From Myoxocephalus aenaeus (Eukaryota > Chordata > Actinopteri > Perciformes > Cottidae): 64,000 nt of DNA. Below the pieces are notes generated by a model. That model made no database searches, was not told where the DNA came from, and saw nothing but the letters and a program-made list of their open reading frames with translations. The stretch lies in NCBI GenBank assembly GCA_038501785.1, contig JBAMJR010000009.1, forward strand, positions 5,758,001 through 5,822,000, given 5' to 3'. The translations under genes and the position numbers were made by a program. Positions 10,036 through 64,000 of the stretch are shown here, one piece after another. Within the stretch, counting starts at the first letter, position 1. Each line of letters opens with the position of its first letter.

Positions 10036-10359
10036 AACTGAACTGGAAAACATCAAAAGCACTTATTGCTTCTGTACAAAGTTAATCAATTGCTGATCTT
10101 TAACATACATCTTGTGTATTTTTGTGAATGTTTAAAGGTATATTAAAAAAAATGAAAATTACATTTTGTTCATATTTTCATAGCCTTATTGTAACATGTA
10201 TTCTTAACAGTAGTAGCTCAAAAATATATAATTTACCATTTTTTTAATAATGTATCAAATTACTATTGAGCAGAATTAAGTTCAGCCTTTTGGTTCGGCC
10301 GTCCACAATGGTGCCAATTTCTCATGCGGCGCCTTGGGAAAATGAATTGTCCAGCCCAG

Positions 10360-11387
10360 TGCTAAACTGATTCTGACAAAAAATAACAAAGGCCGTTCTT
10401 TTGACAAAAATAAATGGTTCAGAAAATGTGACGCACTTTCATGAAATAAAGCTGGCAGGTGTTCCAGGAAGTAATTTGAAAGCACATTGTTTAAACTTGA
10501 ACCAACTTCTATTCTAACCAATCACAGGGCTCCGTGAAATGATCATCGTTCCGTTAATAACCACAAACCCAACCAACAAACCTGGAAAGAACGAAGGGTG
10601 TGTGGGTTCACGCTGATGTATATTGAGCCAACATGACCCTTTTATTAAAACTGGGATCCAGTCCAGCTGGTGTCATCCTCTAATATGATATGATGGGGAC
10701 ACCGCATAGCGCTCACATTCATCATAGAATTGATCCATGCTGTGCTGATAATTTAGTGAAGGATGTTTTTTAGTTACTAAAAAGAGTAGTTTTAGTGCTT
10801 CATGGTCTAAACTGAGGCTTTCTCTCACCCTGATAAGGATTTTTATTTTTAAATTTTACTCAAATGGACAAACGTAATGAACACTGAATATTCGCACAAC
10901 ATTTCAGCTTTCGTCAGCTTCATTCCAAAAATAGCAGTCAGATTTGGCTTGGAAAAGGCAGTCAGGTCCCGCAGTCTGCATCATGGAGGCGATCCAAAGG
11001 AGCCCAGATCCAAGGTGGCGCTCTGCCATTTTCTAAAGAGACCGATCCTTTCCTTCTCTTGCCTTTTTTTCTTCTCCACTCTGCGTCGGTGATGCCAAGC
11101 TTTTGAGGGGCCTGGCAACAAACGCACTCTCCTCCTGCTGGTGCGCCGATGTGTTTGTGTGCTGCACCAACCGAACACATATAGACCACTGTACCAAACA
11201 CAAATGCACGCAGATGAACAGCGACGACAGATGAGTCGAGGACTGGAACGCTACTCCAGGCAAAGATCAGTGGAAGGACTGGAGGTCTTCCAAAATCAAA
11301 ACCACCAAAGAGCAAATACATACAGTTTTGATCAAAAACAAGTCTGCCGTTCACCGGGTCTGCTGCAAATTCAGTGAAAAAAACAAA

Positions 11388-11418
<31 letters not shown>

Positions 11419-12218
11419 ACAAGCTTAAAGCGTACACGTTGCCCTATCTCGTATGGTTCGATTTAAACAGCCCTCAGGAAACAGAAAAAGACACTGTAGA
11501 CTTCTGATTTCGGAAGCTTTTAATATGTTTTATACCTCTACACAAGTCAATAATCAGCATTTATAAGCAACCTGAGCATAATATATAGCTTTCTGCAATT
11601 CCAAAAAGTCACTCAAACTAAATCTTGAATTTATGTACGTGAAACAGGAAATTGTGGACTCACACTATATCAGATGCCTTCCTGAATGCAATTCGTGGCG
11701 ACACTGTGTAGGACTGGGGTCGCCAAACTACTCAAATTTAAGAGCAGCTGATACAGAAATGATTTTTGTAATTTATGGACGCACTAGTAATTAACTGTAG
11801 TGTTAAACGCTTAACTGTTAACTAGTGATGAGATGGTGTTTTTTGGTCGAAGAACACCGATTTTCTTGTGGTGCGATAACATAACTTTTGACATATCTAA
11901 CATATGAGATGGCCCTGTATGTGTCAGGGAGTGTACTTTGTGTGAAGCCTCAAATAAAGTGACGCTACTACGCCAGTCGCGAATATTTTGAGGCACTGAT
12001 ACATTCAAGAACAGCTAAAGAGCCGAGAAGACGGGCGGCCATTATCGCCGTCTACGCTGCAGTTCATGAGACATGTGGGCGATAAGCCAGTTCAAATATT
12101 TAACTGATGTTCTTAAATGCATAAATTATACATATATATTGGAAACACAACGCTTTTTGATTATGGAAGCACTTTGAAATCCCTCCATCGTTGCATCCTT
12201 GCAGACGCCAATGGCGAT
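10360..12218. other. Region between the hAT element and the msra 3' end
   Basis: The msra 3' UTR should run leftward from 12,218; no single clear AATAAA in the correct strand close by could be chosen. A short (AT)n lies at 11,389-11,413. The 10.96-11.35 kb stretch is open in several frames on both strands but has no recognisable protein motif. Confidence 0.45.
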
Positions 12219-42181
<29,963 letters not shown>

Positions 42182-42330
42182 CCGCACCGACACACCCCGG
42201 CTGCACACCGAGGGCTAGCTCACTTAGCTCAGTTAGCTCAGCTGCATGACAGCGGTCGCTTACCTAACGTCAACACAAGGCTTGTGTAACGTCAAGCTGC
42301 CCACGTGTTACACAACAGTGACAATACACA
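42182..42330 (-). promoter_or_regulatory. msra: Presumed msra promoter/5' UTR zone
   Basis: GC-richer DNA immediately upstream of the msra start, with repeated TTAGCTCA words at about 42,215-42,240 and a CACGTG E-box at 42,303-42,308. No TATA-like box at a useful distance. The call rests on position, not on a defined element. Confidence 0.35.
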
Positions 42331-44160
42331 AAACGACATGCCTAAATGGATCATATTCGTGATGTAAACGTTTGTCTCTCAAGAACCAATCGGATTGTTG
42401 TTGTTTTATCACAAGCACCGACTCTTAAGCAGTAATTACTTCTGTGAAGTTCTTAACTTCTTGCTCTTTTTCTTCTTCTTTAACTAATCTAATTTACATC
42501 ACGTGCGCGACGAATTCACCAGACGACTACGTAATTTCATCAGTTAGTTGAGACGTACACATTGGGTATGTGTGACGTTTCCAATAAGTACAATAACACT
42601 ACATTTGGTAGAATTACGAATGGAGTTCAGCGTTGTTGCAAAACACTCCCAACAGTTGTGCTGCAAAAAAATATCATAAACATTTGACAACTGTATTGCA
42701 GAAAACACAGACATGTGAGGTATATTTCAGTGACGGAGTCCTTTGTGACAGATGTGGCTGTTTTTAATTGGACTGCTTATTACATAGAGACAGGTGTTTT
42801 TTCTTATGGTCTCTATCTGCACCTTCTTATGCATCCAGATTATTTTTACTTCCTTGAAAAAAACTCAGGGGAAGAAACAATAAGGACAACAGTTGTGGAT
42901 ATGGTACAAAGTATGGAAATCATATTAATAGGAGGCCATAGAACCAAAGCTACCTATTACCTTTTTTTAATGCGGACTATTGACATTTTTTTATTTTCTC
43001 CATGATAAGCTATTTTCCCCGGTGTATCAGAGGTAGTTAGTTTGACCCACAATCTTTATCACAGTAATTTGAGTTTGAGGCCACTATGCTCTGGCCATCA
43101 ATACCTTTAAGATTAGACGAGCAGAACTTTAACACAAAGGATATTGCACAGTTGTACAAAGTGGTGTGAACTGTACACAGACCCAGCAGCATGGAATGGT
43201 GGGGGCTGTCGTGTCTTAACTTGTGATTTTGTCATCACGTTTGACCCAATCAACACCATGTTCCTCCTGTTTCCTTCTTCCTTTTTTGTTGTGGTGATGT
43301 TCTATATAAGTCCCATACACACCCTTCTACCATCACCATGATTATCAAACAAAGCCCAGGTTATTGGGGAACTCGGGTGACTGTTACTTATCTTAACGTG
43401 CTTATTCACGGTGCTGAAATTATTCATGTAGATGTAAATGCGGCAGAAATAAGCTTTAATCAGGGAATTTATATGCACAAATGTTTCCATTTAATACTGT
43501 CACACAAATATTAAAATGTGTGGAAAAACTACACTCACTTTCCAGATTTATTCTGAGTAGCAAAGCTGGAATTCATGCTTGGCTGAAGAGAACGAGGCTC
43601 TGTCAGATGGACGCCGCTGATTATTTCATGGTTTGCGGCTGTAATGGTGCAGTCAAATGAGTGCACGAAAGCCCCCCAGCAGCCCACTGGTTTCCAGTAT
43701 GTGTACGCATGGAGGGAAACGGCTAAGGGGGACAGATGACGAGCCGTAAGAACCGAGCCGGAGGAAACGCTACTCATGTTGGGGGAAAAAACATATGTCA
43801 GCATCTGATGGTGACGGTGAGCGTTCTCCATAATTCAGAGGGATTGTGCACAATTTCACATTTTGGTAAAGACAGAGTTTAATATCTGAGATGTGAAGTG
43901 GTGGAATGTACATTCACTCAAGTACTATCCTGAAGCACAATTTGAACATACATGCACTTGAGTATTTCTATTCTCTGCCACTTTAACCTCCTACTCCATC
44001 TATTTGACACTTTGACGCACTGGAATTAAAGCCAATCTTCCAAGTAAGAAGACAAAAAAAAAGTATTGTCCTATTATTGCATGTTGACCATAGTGTGTTT
44101 TATTCAGATCTATAGTTGCTCCATATAATATGTTGTTTCCTGAAACCATTTAAATGAAAC
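42331..44160. other. Intergenic, AT-rich
   Basis: No recognised gene. A fragment of the AAGTAAAAGTAC-type family (ACTCAAGTACTATCCTGAAG, TACTCCATCTATTTGACAC) lies at about 43.90-44.02 kb. Short + strand frames at 42,715-43,005 and 43,338-43,514 have no recognisable motif. Confidence 0.55.
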
Positions 44161-44199
44161 CACCGCATTAACAACGGATAAGTACAGAGTCGGATGTTT

Positions 44200-45515
44200 C
44201 AATTGGTTGGCAGAATGGGGCAGATGCTCTCCCTCTTTCTTTTCCTCCCTCCATCCTCAGGAGAGGATGACAAGCAGAGGGAGGACAGAGCTGGCGGCTC
44301 CATCTGACTCCCTCTCTTTCAGAGGACCAGCCCCTCCCCTTCCTCCTCTCTCCTCTCTCCCTATGACTGCGCCCAACTTCTCTCCCTCCATCCTTCCAGT
44401 CGGCTACTGTATCCACCTCCTGACTGCACCCAGCGCACACAAAACCTGATTTCTGATGGCTTGGGATATCGCTTGGCTCCGGTGCTCTTCTGGGTTTGGA
44501 CTATTTGGTGCTTGAAGAGTTCTTCTGCAGACCAAACAAACAAAAAACAATCGTTTTTTTATATTTTTTTTCCAATTCAGCTGCAGAAGAAGGACGGTCC
44601 GACCTCCGCATCCCCCCGCATCACCTCTCCGCATCCTCAGCATCCCTGCATGGACCTCCAGAGGAGAGCACCGCGGACCGGGCGGCGCACGCAAAGTACA
44701 CCGCTTTAAAAGCGTTCTCTCGCCGGACGAACGGAAGCTCCTGTATCGGTGTGTTTGTGGAGGTCTTAGCTGCATCAAAAATCGGTAAATGTCCGCTGAT
44801 GGTAAAAAAAAAAAAATGTAAAAAAAAAAAATGTAAAAAAAAAAGATTAGAAAGCTGCGCCATTTATCCTGCACCCCGCCGCTGAAAAGGTATTGTCGTT
44901 CAGTCTTTCCACAAAATAGTCTCTCTGCAACGTTTAGTCGTTTAAAATCAAAGATTCATTTTTTCCAGGCCTTGTGGTTTTTAAACCCCCACCGGCTCCT
45001 TTCATCTGCGCTAAATCTGCAGCAGCCGCAGTGTGCTGTCGTGCTCTGCGGAACTTATTATTTATATGATTGAAATATGAGCAAAAGGCTGCATGCACAC
45101 CAATGATACATACCAAATACATAGAATGCATCTGTAATATAATATATACATATATATGTATATATCACATTACAATAGGAGTATTGTGTTAGTTTTTATT
45201 GTATAAAACGCTACAGCCTTAATATTTATAACGATGTAATATGATGGGCCCACATAAATATCCATTATGTTATAATTTGAGTTATTGAAGATATTCTGTG
45301 TACTCAAGTGTTGTAGATTTTTTTTTTTAACACAGGCTCTGACACACGCCCGACCCCCACAAAGGCAACCCCCCCTCCCCCTCCCTCTTCCCCTCCCCTC
45401 CCCTCTGCATTTTAGCCGACATGAGCTATCTGGGTCATTAGCATTTCAGCGGTTAATGAGGCTGCAGATGGGTCCTCTCCTCTGCCGGAGAGCCGTTGAG
45501 CAGCACAGATGCCGC

Positions 45516-45555
<40 letters not shown>

Positions 45556-45760
45556 TCTGCAGCGACCACATTGAAATAATAGAATAATAAAAAATAAAAA
45601 TAAAAAGGCTGCATGGTGCTGTTGGTGCTGACAGGGCTGTGGGCTCATGGGATGAGGAGTAGGAATCGCAGCAGCAGCAGCAGCAGCTTCCTCCCCTGCA
45701 GCTGTGTCATTAATGCAGTGGTGCTGTAAGAACGTGCATTAGGGCTGCTGCTGCTGGATA
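44200..45760. other. GC-rich stretch with CTG/CAG repeats; possible promoter/5' UTR of an unidentified gene
   Basis: Base composition rises sharply compared with both flanks, with CpGs clustered at 44.58-44.76 kb, a donor-like CGGTAAAT at 44,783-44,790, a CTG run at 45,517-45,552 and a CAG run at 45,670-45,687. Such stretches commonly mark 5' ends of vertebrate genes. No coding frame could be identified, and strand is unknown. Confidence 0.3.
45517..45552. repeat. (CTG)n trinucleotide repeat
   Basis: About 12 CTG units preceded by CCGCCG. No coding frame through it is supported. Confidence 0.97.
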
Positions 45761-46661
45761 ATGGAGGGTCACGCTTTAATGGTGCGCAGTGCTGCTCAAA
45801 GGACTATCCATACCGGTGATTATTTGGTTTTTATTTCTTTCGTTTTTAATCATGCATATCACTTTGAATGATTTCCCTCTGCATGCCGCATTATTTCAGA
45901 TTTTTCTCTTTCTCTGTGAAATTAGGTGGGGAATAGACATTATTTTACTTTTCAGAGTAACCCCCCAGCCCCCTAATAAAGGGTCGAGAACCGTGGCCTC
46001 CAGTCTCTGCAAATTGATTTTCATAACCGGACTGGGAAATGAATGGAACCGGAGGGTCCGTGGTTTGCAGAAACCCATTAATATGCATATTTTACACATG
46101 CATTGCCCTTTTAGGTCACCGTAGTCCGCGTGCATATAGTTTATTCTCTATATCAATATATTGATATCGGCAATTGCGTCGTCTAGATTAGAAGCCGTCA
46201 CAGCTATGCAGCTGTTGGAGGTCAGCAGGACATCCCCGACGGTGGACGACATCACTCACACTTATCCACACCTATGCGGATATAGTCGGTGTAATTCTGC
46301 CCTGCAGTCAGAATGCATGACGTTGATCTCCGGTATGGTTGGTCTGTGCGCACTTTATGAGTGTGCGTCGTCATGATGAATAATCGGTGTGGTATTATTC
46401 ATCACTTTAGCAAACGTTCAATTATATAACCGATATAATACACGCAACGCCAGTGAGCGCAGCAGGCTGTATAGGAGCCCACAAGAATGGAAATGGGGGA
46501 GAGAAAAAAGGAGGATTGGGTGGAATTGGTTTAAAGGAAAAAAATAATCAGTCAAACAGAAAATGGTAAAACATTGAATAATAAAACATTTGTAAAAAAG
46601 CAGAAGAAAATGTATGAAAACGAAACGGAGGATTATGGGTCGTCTCTCCTCGTGTTCACAG

Positions 46662-46755
46662 CGGACCTTGATTTAAATGTCCATACAATTAAGGCACGCG
46701 GTGAATGCCAAGAGAGTGGCCTGATCATCAACATGGACTCACTGAGCAGAGAGAG
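46662..46755 (+). CDS. Candidate isolated exon of an unidentified gene
   Basis: 94 bp between acceptor CTCGTGTTCACAG and donor GAGAG/GTGAGC. One frame is open throughout (DLDLNVHTIKARGECQESG, then LIINMDSLSRE), the other two are closed. It includes an ATG (MDSLSRE) that could be a start if the exon is 5' terminal. No family recognised, and no partner exon with matching phase was established. It could belong to a transcription unit beginning in the GC-rich stretch at 44.2-45.8 kb. Confidence 0.22.
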
Positions 46756-46939
46756 GTGAGCTGCCTCTCCGGCCACATGAAGACCCGCAAGTCTCAGCTG
46801 AAGTAGAGATTTAAAACCCAGGAGGTTTTCCAACTGCACAACATGGCTTTCTTCAAGAAATATGTTGTAAATGGGAAGAGATTGGCGCAGTACCGCTAAT
46901 GGCCACTAGATGGTGCTCCAAAAAAGTCCCAGCTCTTAA

Positions 46940-47125
46940 AAAACATAGTGTTTTAATTGTATTTAACACTACATACATAATTTGAGCTTTTACTTTTGGC
47001 CCTTTTTTTTAATACTAATACTTTTACACTTTTACTTACTTTTACCCGTAACATTTGGAATGGGGTACTTTTTCGCTGTATTTAAATTTTTACTTTAGTA
47101 AAAAGTCTAAATTCCATCACTGCAT
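46940..47125. repeat. AAGTAAAAGTAC-type dispersed repeat, inverted copy
   Basis: ACTTTTACTTACTTTTACCC, GGGGTACTTTTTCGCTGTAT and AATTCCATCACTG are the reverse-strand words of the family at 53.2-53.8 kb. Confidence 0.6.
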
Positions 47126-50100
47126 ACCATAAACTGTTTCTACTGAAATAGCTGATGTCACATCTAATACGTTAACGAATATAGAACAAAACCTTGATGT
47201 ACTATTCGTTTGTGATGTGAATAACTCACTAAGATTGTACATTCTTCTTATTGCAGTATAGACTGCCTTTTAAAATGGGCCAATCCAGTCGTCATACATG
47301 AATGTGGTCCTCCATTAGGAACACAAAGCTACTTTTATCCACCAAGAAATTCCAAAATATAACCAAAAAACACTATAAAAAAGAAGAAGGTATCTCTCAT
47401 TCCCTGTCAAAGCACAAAATGTTGCTTCATTCCCCATCGTTGTCTATGTTTCTGCCCGGTTGCATCTCACTTGCATCACCCTCCCTGGATCATCCCCCCA
47501 AATCACAAGAAGCCCTCTGTTTGTACTTCAAGAGGGGCCAGACTCTCAGGACGGTCTGACATGCGGGTCGAGTGGACGTCCTCGCTCTGATTCGTTTGAG
47601 CTCTGAGATGTGAGACGGTAGATCAGAGGGAACGCTGGAGTACAGAAAAAAAAAAAACGGTATGAGCGCAGCGAGAGCTTTCAGGGTTATATAAACATCC
47701 TCACCATAAATCAATCGCATAAATATAATCTTATTGAAAATATGGGCAAAACTAAATGATACAAAAAAGTAAGGATTATGTACCAAAAGGAGTACAGTTT
47801 GAGGACAGACGATGTGGGAGATATCAGAGTATGAATGATGATATTCATATGAACAGGCGTACAAATGGGGCCTTCTACTGAGTGTGTGTGCGGTCTTGAT
47901 CAGACACGTAGAATAATACACGTACAATGTTGAAATAATGCATTCTTCTTCATTGTGCCATGGAGATGATAATTTACCAAACGGTAAATTCACATGAATC
48001 GTTATGCAGACGAACACTCAAAATGAAAATAAAAAAACTAGATCTACAAGCATAATTGGGTTCAGAGGGAAATTTTTCTCTAAATCATTTCTCTTCTTTA
48101 GCTTTTTTTAGTCATGAGTCCCGACGCCTCCTGAGATTATCTCCATTACCTTCTTCCTAATACAATAACTGTACTTTAATACGTTCTCCTGTGACAGATG
48201 TCTCAGCATGTCTGCAGTAATGTGAATGTGGATATAAAACACTCGCATGTGGGCTGAGTTCAGTAAACGGTCTATTCTCGGCTGGAACAGTGTAGGTGAG
48301 TATGAGACATGGAGCCAGCAGCAGAGCAAATATCCAGAGTTATCACTTACTAATAATGCATTTTCCTCAAACACATGGCTTCTATTGATTGTGGGTGTAC
48401 AGTACCTCTGCTGGGAAAGGAGGCTGTTGTATATTATATAGATATGTCTCTCTATATGTATATCTATGTGTGAATTTTATAAATAAAGTAATGTTGTTCC
48501 TGTTTTTCTGTATGACTTCTTAATTTCTGTAGTATTTTGTATACGTATTTCATTGTATTTGTACTGTACAAATAAACACAAACTACAAATTAAATGAGCC
48601 TGAATCTTAATAAATATATTCATTTTTTACTGCAAACTCATTTAAACATCTGTAAAATGTCTTTAAACTTTTTTGCTCAAATTTTTTTAATTTATTTTTA
48701 ACATTGATTGGTTATAAGACAGTGTGGCCATTTAGTCGATTAACTTTGTCCAATGCTTTGTTTTTGACTAAATGAACTAACGACCTTTCCGCCAGCCTCA
48801 GCAATGAGTTTCCTTTTCGTGCCACTGAGTAGATATTAGCATCCACATAGATTATTAACTTCAGGACACTGTTTGTCATTTGAGGAATAAATGACTAATT
48901 TAAGGGAACCCTTTATCATTACCTTTCTTACTGGGCTTGATCTATTCTAAAAGGAATTAGACTTAAAGTCACAATCTGGAACAGCTTTATTCAAATAAAA
49001 TTCAAATTCAAATGTATTCGTCTATTTATTCGTCTATTCCCGAGTGCGGTGACACAAAGGAGATTGAGTTTATGGCCCACTGAAAGCCGTGGCGTTTGCA
49101 GGATTATGAACTGGCCGTCTGTGGCGACACTACCGGCGCCCTCTGGGAAGTGAGCTCTGAAAACACACCTGCAGTACCATCTATCACCATGGGCGTCGCC
49201 AAGGAAAACTAAACCTGCAGCGTCGAGATCGTAGCTTTAAGTTTCTTGACTGCGTTACCATCTGAACAAACATCCCAAAATGAGCGAACACAATGAAGAG
49301 GGATTAAAACCTGCACTGGGAAAATGCTTGAAAACTCTCTTTTATTTAACTTCATTAAACAAAATACATTCCATATCAAAGACACAATAAAGGCATTGCC
49401 AGAGATACCGGCTTTATAAGTACACAGAGAAAAAAACTGCTCATTTCAGACATTGAATAGTCCCTCTCACTGTCAGTCGGGTACCGTTTCAAAGTATCGT
49501 AAGCATCCAATCGCCTAGAAACTATTTTGTTCAAATCTGACAGAAACTTTTGGCTTTTTATTCAGCGATGCCATCCTGAGAGAAAGTCCTTCTGATGAGA
49601 GGAAAAGACAGCGGAGTGGAGGAATGTGTTGTCATGGTGACGGCTCAGGATGGAGTGATCTGGCGGACGCCAAAAATAAAGTGTGAGCGCAGGAAGTGAG
49701 TGGGTTTGTGTGTCTTGTCATCCTCATAACGATGACAGTGGATGGGGGAAGAGCTCCATTGTTGTCGAAAAACTATTAAAAAACGCACGTAGCATGCTCC
49801 TTCATCACCATGGACACACGCTGTAGTTTATTGACTCAGTCCAACATACACCGTCCGGCTACCCCAAATACGGATTAATTCGCCGCTAAAAATAGTCCCC
49901 AACAGATGCAGTTTCCTCTAGTTTGAAACCATTTTCCTCTTTAGCAGGAACCGATGGGCTTGGAGCGGAGAGCCACAGACCGGAAGCATGAAGGGATGGA
50001 GCTCATGTTCAGAGAAACACCTCAGCTCGTGGGTTCATCGTCCGAAGCCAGAGTTTACGTTGTCAGTTACAACCCATTTCTCATATTATAACATGTGGCG

Positions 50101-50364
50101 GATTTTAGATTGAATTGCTTCACGGGACTAAAATTCAGAATTCAAACAAAGGCATTAAGTTATTTTCCATGAGACTGCATACATGGAAGAGCCGAGAAGT
50201 TTTTTTTGAAACGGCATTTTAACCGCCATATTTACAGAACATATACATTACAGTTGAATAAATAAATATATAGATGATGGCTAGTCATTTGGAAAGAACA
50301 AATCCGGGTTTTTGGACGGACAGATGAACAGCAAAGATGGAAGAATGTTACAAAAAGATAAATA

Positions 50365-50448
<84 letters not shown>
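47126..50448. other. Intergenic to ift172 3' UTR
   Basis: The 3' UTR of ift172 runs leftward from 50,448; AATAAA signals on the minus strand are seen at 49,557-49,562 and 49,341-49,346. On the + strand AATAAA occurs at about 48,481 and 48,571, which could end a + strand transcript. Frames of up to 175 residues at 47.49-48.02 kb have no recognisable content. Confidence 0.5.
50369..50448. repeat. (TG)n microsatellite starting just after the ift172 stop codon
   Basis: In transcript sense the coding region ends CAC TGA and continues as (CA)n for about 80 bases, so the 3' UTR opens with a CA repeat. Confidence 0.98.
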
Positions 50449-62930
<12,482 letters not shown>

Positions 62931-64000
62931 CTACAAAAGAACATTTACCATGCACATCAACATGCATCAGGGACAGTTATATATAGAAAATGGATTAAAG
63001 TACATATGTAAGTACTAATCTGATAGATAAATGCTGATGAGTATATTCTATTAAAAAAAGAACTGCTGACAAAAGCAAGAACAACTTAATGATGAAACTC
63101 TATTGGATTTTTTTTTAAATCTTCTTTGATGCAACTATCAGGAGCTTAAAAAAGGACTTGAAGTCTCAGAGCGTATCTGGACACAACGAAAAGGTCGGTG
63201 GGGGAAGGTGACTAAGTACATTTACCCATGTACTTAAACTTTCATTTTGTGTGGATTGTGACGGCCCCTGTGTTCCCGAGCAGCAGAGTCATCTCATTTT
63301 AGTCTTGTTTGCTTATGTAGGTCGTACAGAGGCATCAGCATTACATTGAGACGGTTTCATAACCGGTTAAAAGCTCCTTGTAGTAACTTTCAGTAAAAGG
63401 TTTGAGTACTTTAGACATTGCATATGAGGTTGTACAATTACTTAGACATGCGTGTGGTCTGCATGTGTCCATAAAAAAAAAAAAAAAAAAGGAAAGAAAA
63501 AGTTTTACTTCATGAACTTCTTCTGAATTCACAGCGGAATTCAGAGTTAGACATTTCTAATCATTAGAAGAGTTTAAAGCCCCGCAGGGCAATTCTCACA
63601 TGAGAATTGGACAACCTCAAAACTGTGTCTGCTGTTACATAAGAAATAGAGAATGGTAAAAAAAAAAAAAAAAAAAAAGGGTGTCAGAACTGGAGCTTAT
63701 GAGAGCTTTTCAGATAGGAAACCTCATCCATTTCTGATAAGGGTGCTGAGCAGCGCAATGATGACACCAACCAAGGGATAAGCAGTGCTTCGGCCACTGA
63801 GCATAACACCATGGGACGCTCGTTCATTACTGAGTACTAGGCAAGAGGAGAGAAACCACAATTAAAGCTGCAGGTGTGATGAACGTTTCTTGCACGTTTT
63901 TGTCTTGCAAATGTACAACTTTAAACTCAGAGAATTCTCATACATTTTGTATTTATTATTTATAATTTTTACCTAACCTGACTCACACCAGATGGTTTGT
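62931..64000. other. ift172 intron running off the window
   Basis: No further ift172 exon could be recognised, so the preceding exon lies beyond 64,000. A-runs occur at 63,473-63,490 and 63,659-63,678, and an AAGTAAAAGTAC-type fragment at about 63,205-63,240. Confidence 0.65.

Larger units (their letters stand above)
8763..10359. mobile_element. Composite hAT element with inverted ends
   Basis: The left end CAGGGGTGGGCAATTAATTT and the reverse complement of the right end (CTGGGCTGGACAATTCATTT) match as terminal inverted repeats. The flanks TTCTAAGG and TGCTAAAC agree at 5 of 8 positions, compatible with an old 8-bp hAT target duplication. Inside, the same 3' transposase region occurs on the minus strand (about 8,940-9,140) and on the plus strand (about 9,360-9,460 and 9,790-10,035), with GCTACG-core arrays between, so the element looks like two or more 3' ends joined head to head. 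The plus copy encodes MLVLFGSTYTCEQTF, RSSLTD and STSDIQPDFNALVQAQD, the hAT dimerisation region seen in GTF2IRD2-type sequences. No intact transposase remains. Confidence 0.72.

Noticed and set aside
10962..11377. Overlapping frames on both strands
   Set aside because: No domain recognised, both strands equally open; likely compositional.
42715..43005. 96-residue + strand frame rich in aromatic residues
   Set aside because: AT-rich DNA readily gives such frames; no start context, splice sites or similarity seen.
44455..44709. Possible signal-peptide start near 44.46 kb
   Set aside because: The frame that looks secreted has no ATG at its start, and the nearby ATG frame ends after about 15 codons.
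47490..48017. 175-residue minus-strand frame
   Set aside because: No recognisable domain, odd composition (His/Tyr/Ile-rich) and an AT-rich setting more like UTR or intergenic DNA.

Overview
The window is vertebrate, almost certainly teleost (percomorph-like) nuclear DNA. Genes are split into short exons with GT/AG introns, long CA/GT microsatellites occur every few kilobases, hAT-type DNA transposon remnants are present, and several dispersed repeats are ones I recall as common in percomorph genomes. There is no sign of operons, CRISPR arrays or a prokaryotic replicon.

Layout from left to right. (1) 0.9-2.3 kb, + strand: the last two coding exons of a class A GPCR of the hydroxycarboxylic-acid / oxoeicosanoid / 12-HETE receptor group (HCAR/OXER1/GPR31-like). 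Its TM1 exon is not in the window. A minus-strand stretch at 0.6-0.8 kb reads like a first exon with a type II membrane anchor. (2) 4.9-6.1 kb, - strand: two phase-compatible exons of an unidentified gene whose second exon resembles the N-terminal coiled coil of CENPJ/TCP10 proteins (tentative). (3) 4.1-4.5 and 8.8-10.4 kb: hAT remnants fused to unusual arrays built on a GCTACG/GCTAAG core. (4) 12.2-42.2 kb, - strand: the complete msra gene (methionine sulfoxide reductase A), six coding exons joining in frame to 235 codons, with Cys72, Cys218 and Cys227 in place. About 98% of this span is intron filled with microsatellites and transposon copies, including a hAT element with perfect 8-bp target duplications (20,140-21,402). 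(5) 42.2-50.4 kb: no identifiable gene; it holds a GC-rich, CTG-repeat-bearing stretch (44.2-45.8 kb) and one exon-like segment (46.66-46.76 kb). (6) 50.4-62.9 kb, - strand: the 3' 20 coding exons (712 codons plus stop) of ift172, the intraflagellar transport complex B subunit. Every junction is phase-consistent; the 5' part of the gene lies right of the window.

The genes are functionally unrelated: a lipid/metabolite receptor, a mitochondrial/cytosolic antioxidant repair enzyme and a ciliary transport protein. The most unusual pattern is that (CA)n/(TG)n microsatellites sit directly against many splice sites of msra and ift172, with a consistent transcript-sense polarity: CA just after donors, UG just before acceptors. 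One CA array starts at the second base after the ift172 stop codon. I found no evidence of an undescribed multi-gene system. Gene identities come from recognised protein families; repeat-family assignments and the CENPJ-like call rest on recall and need database searches.
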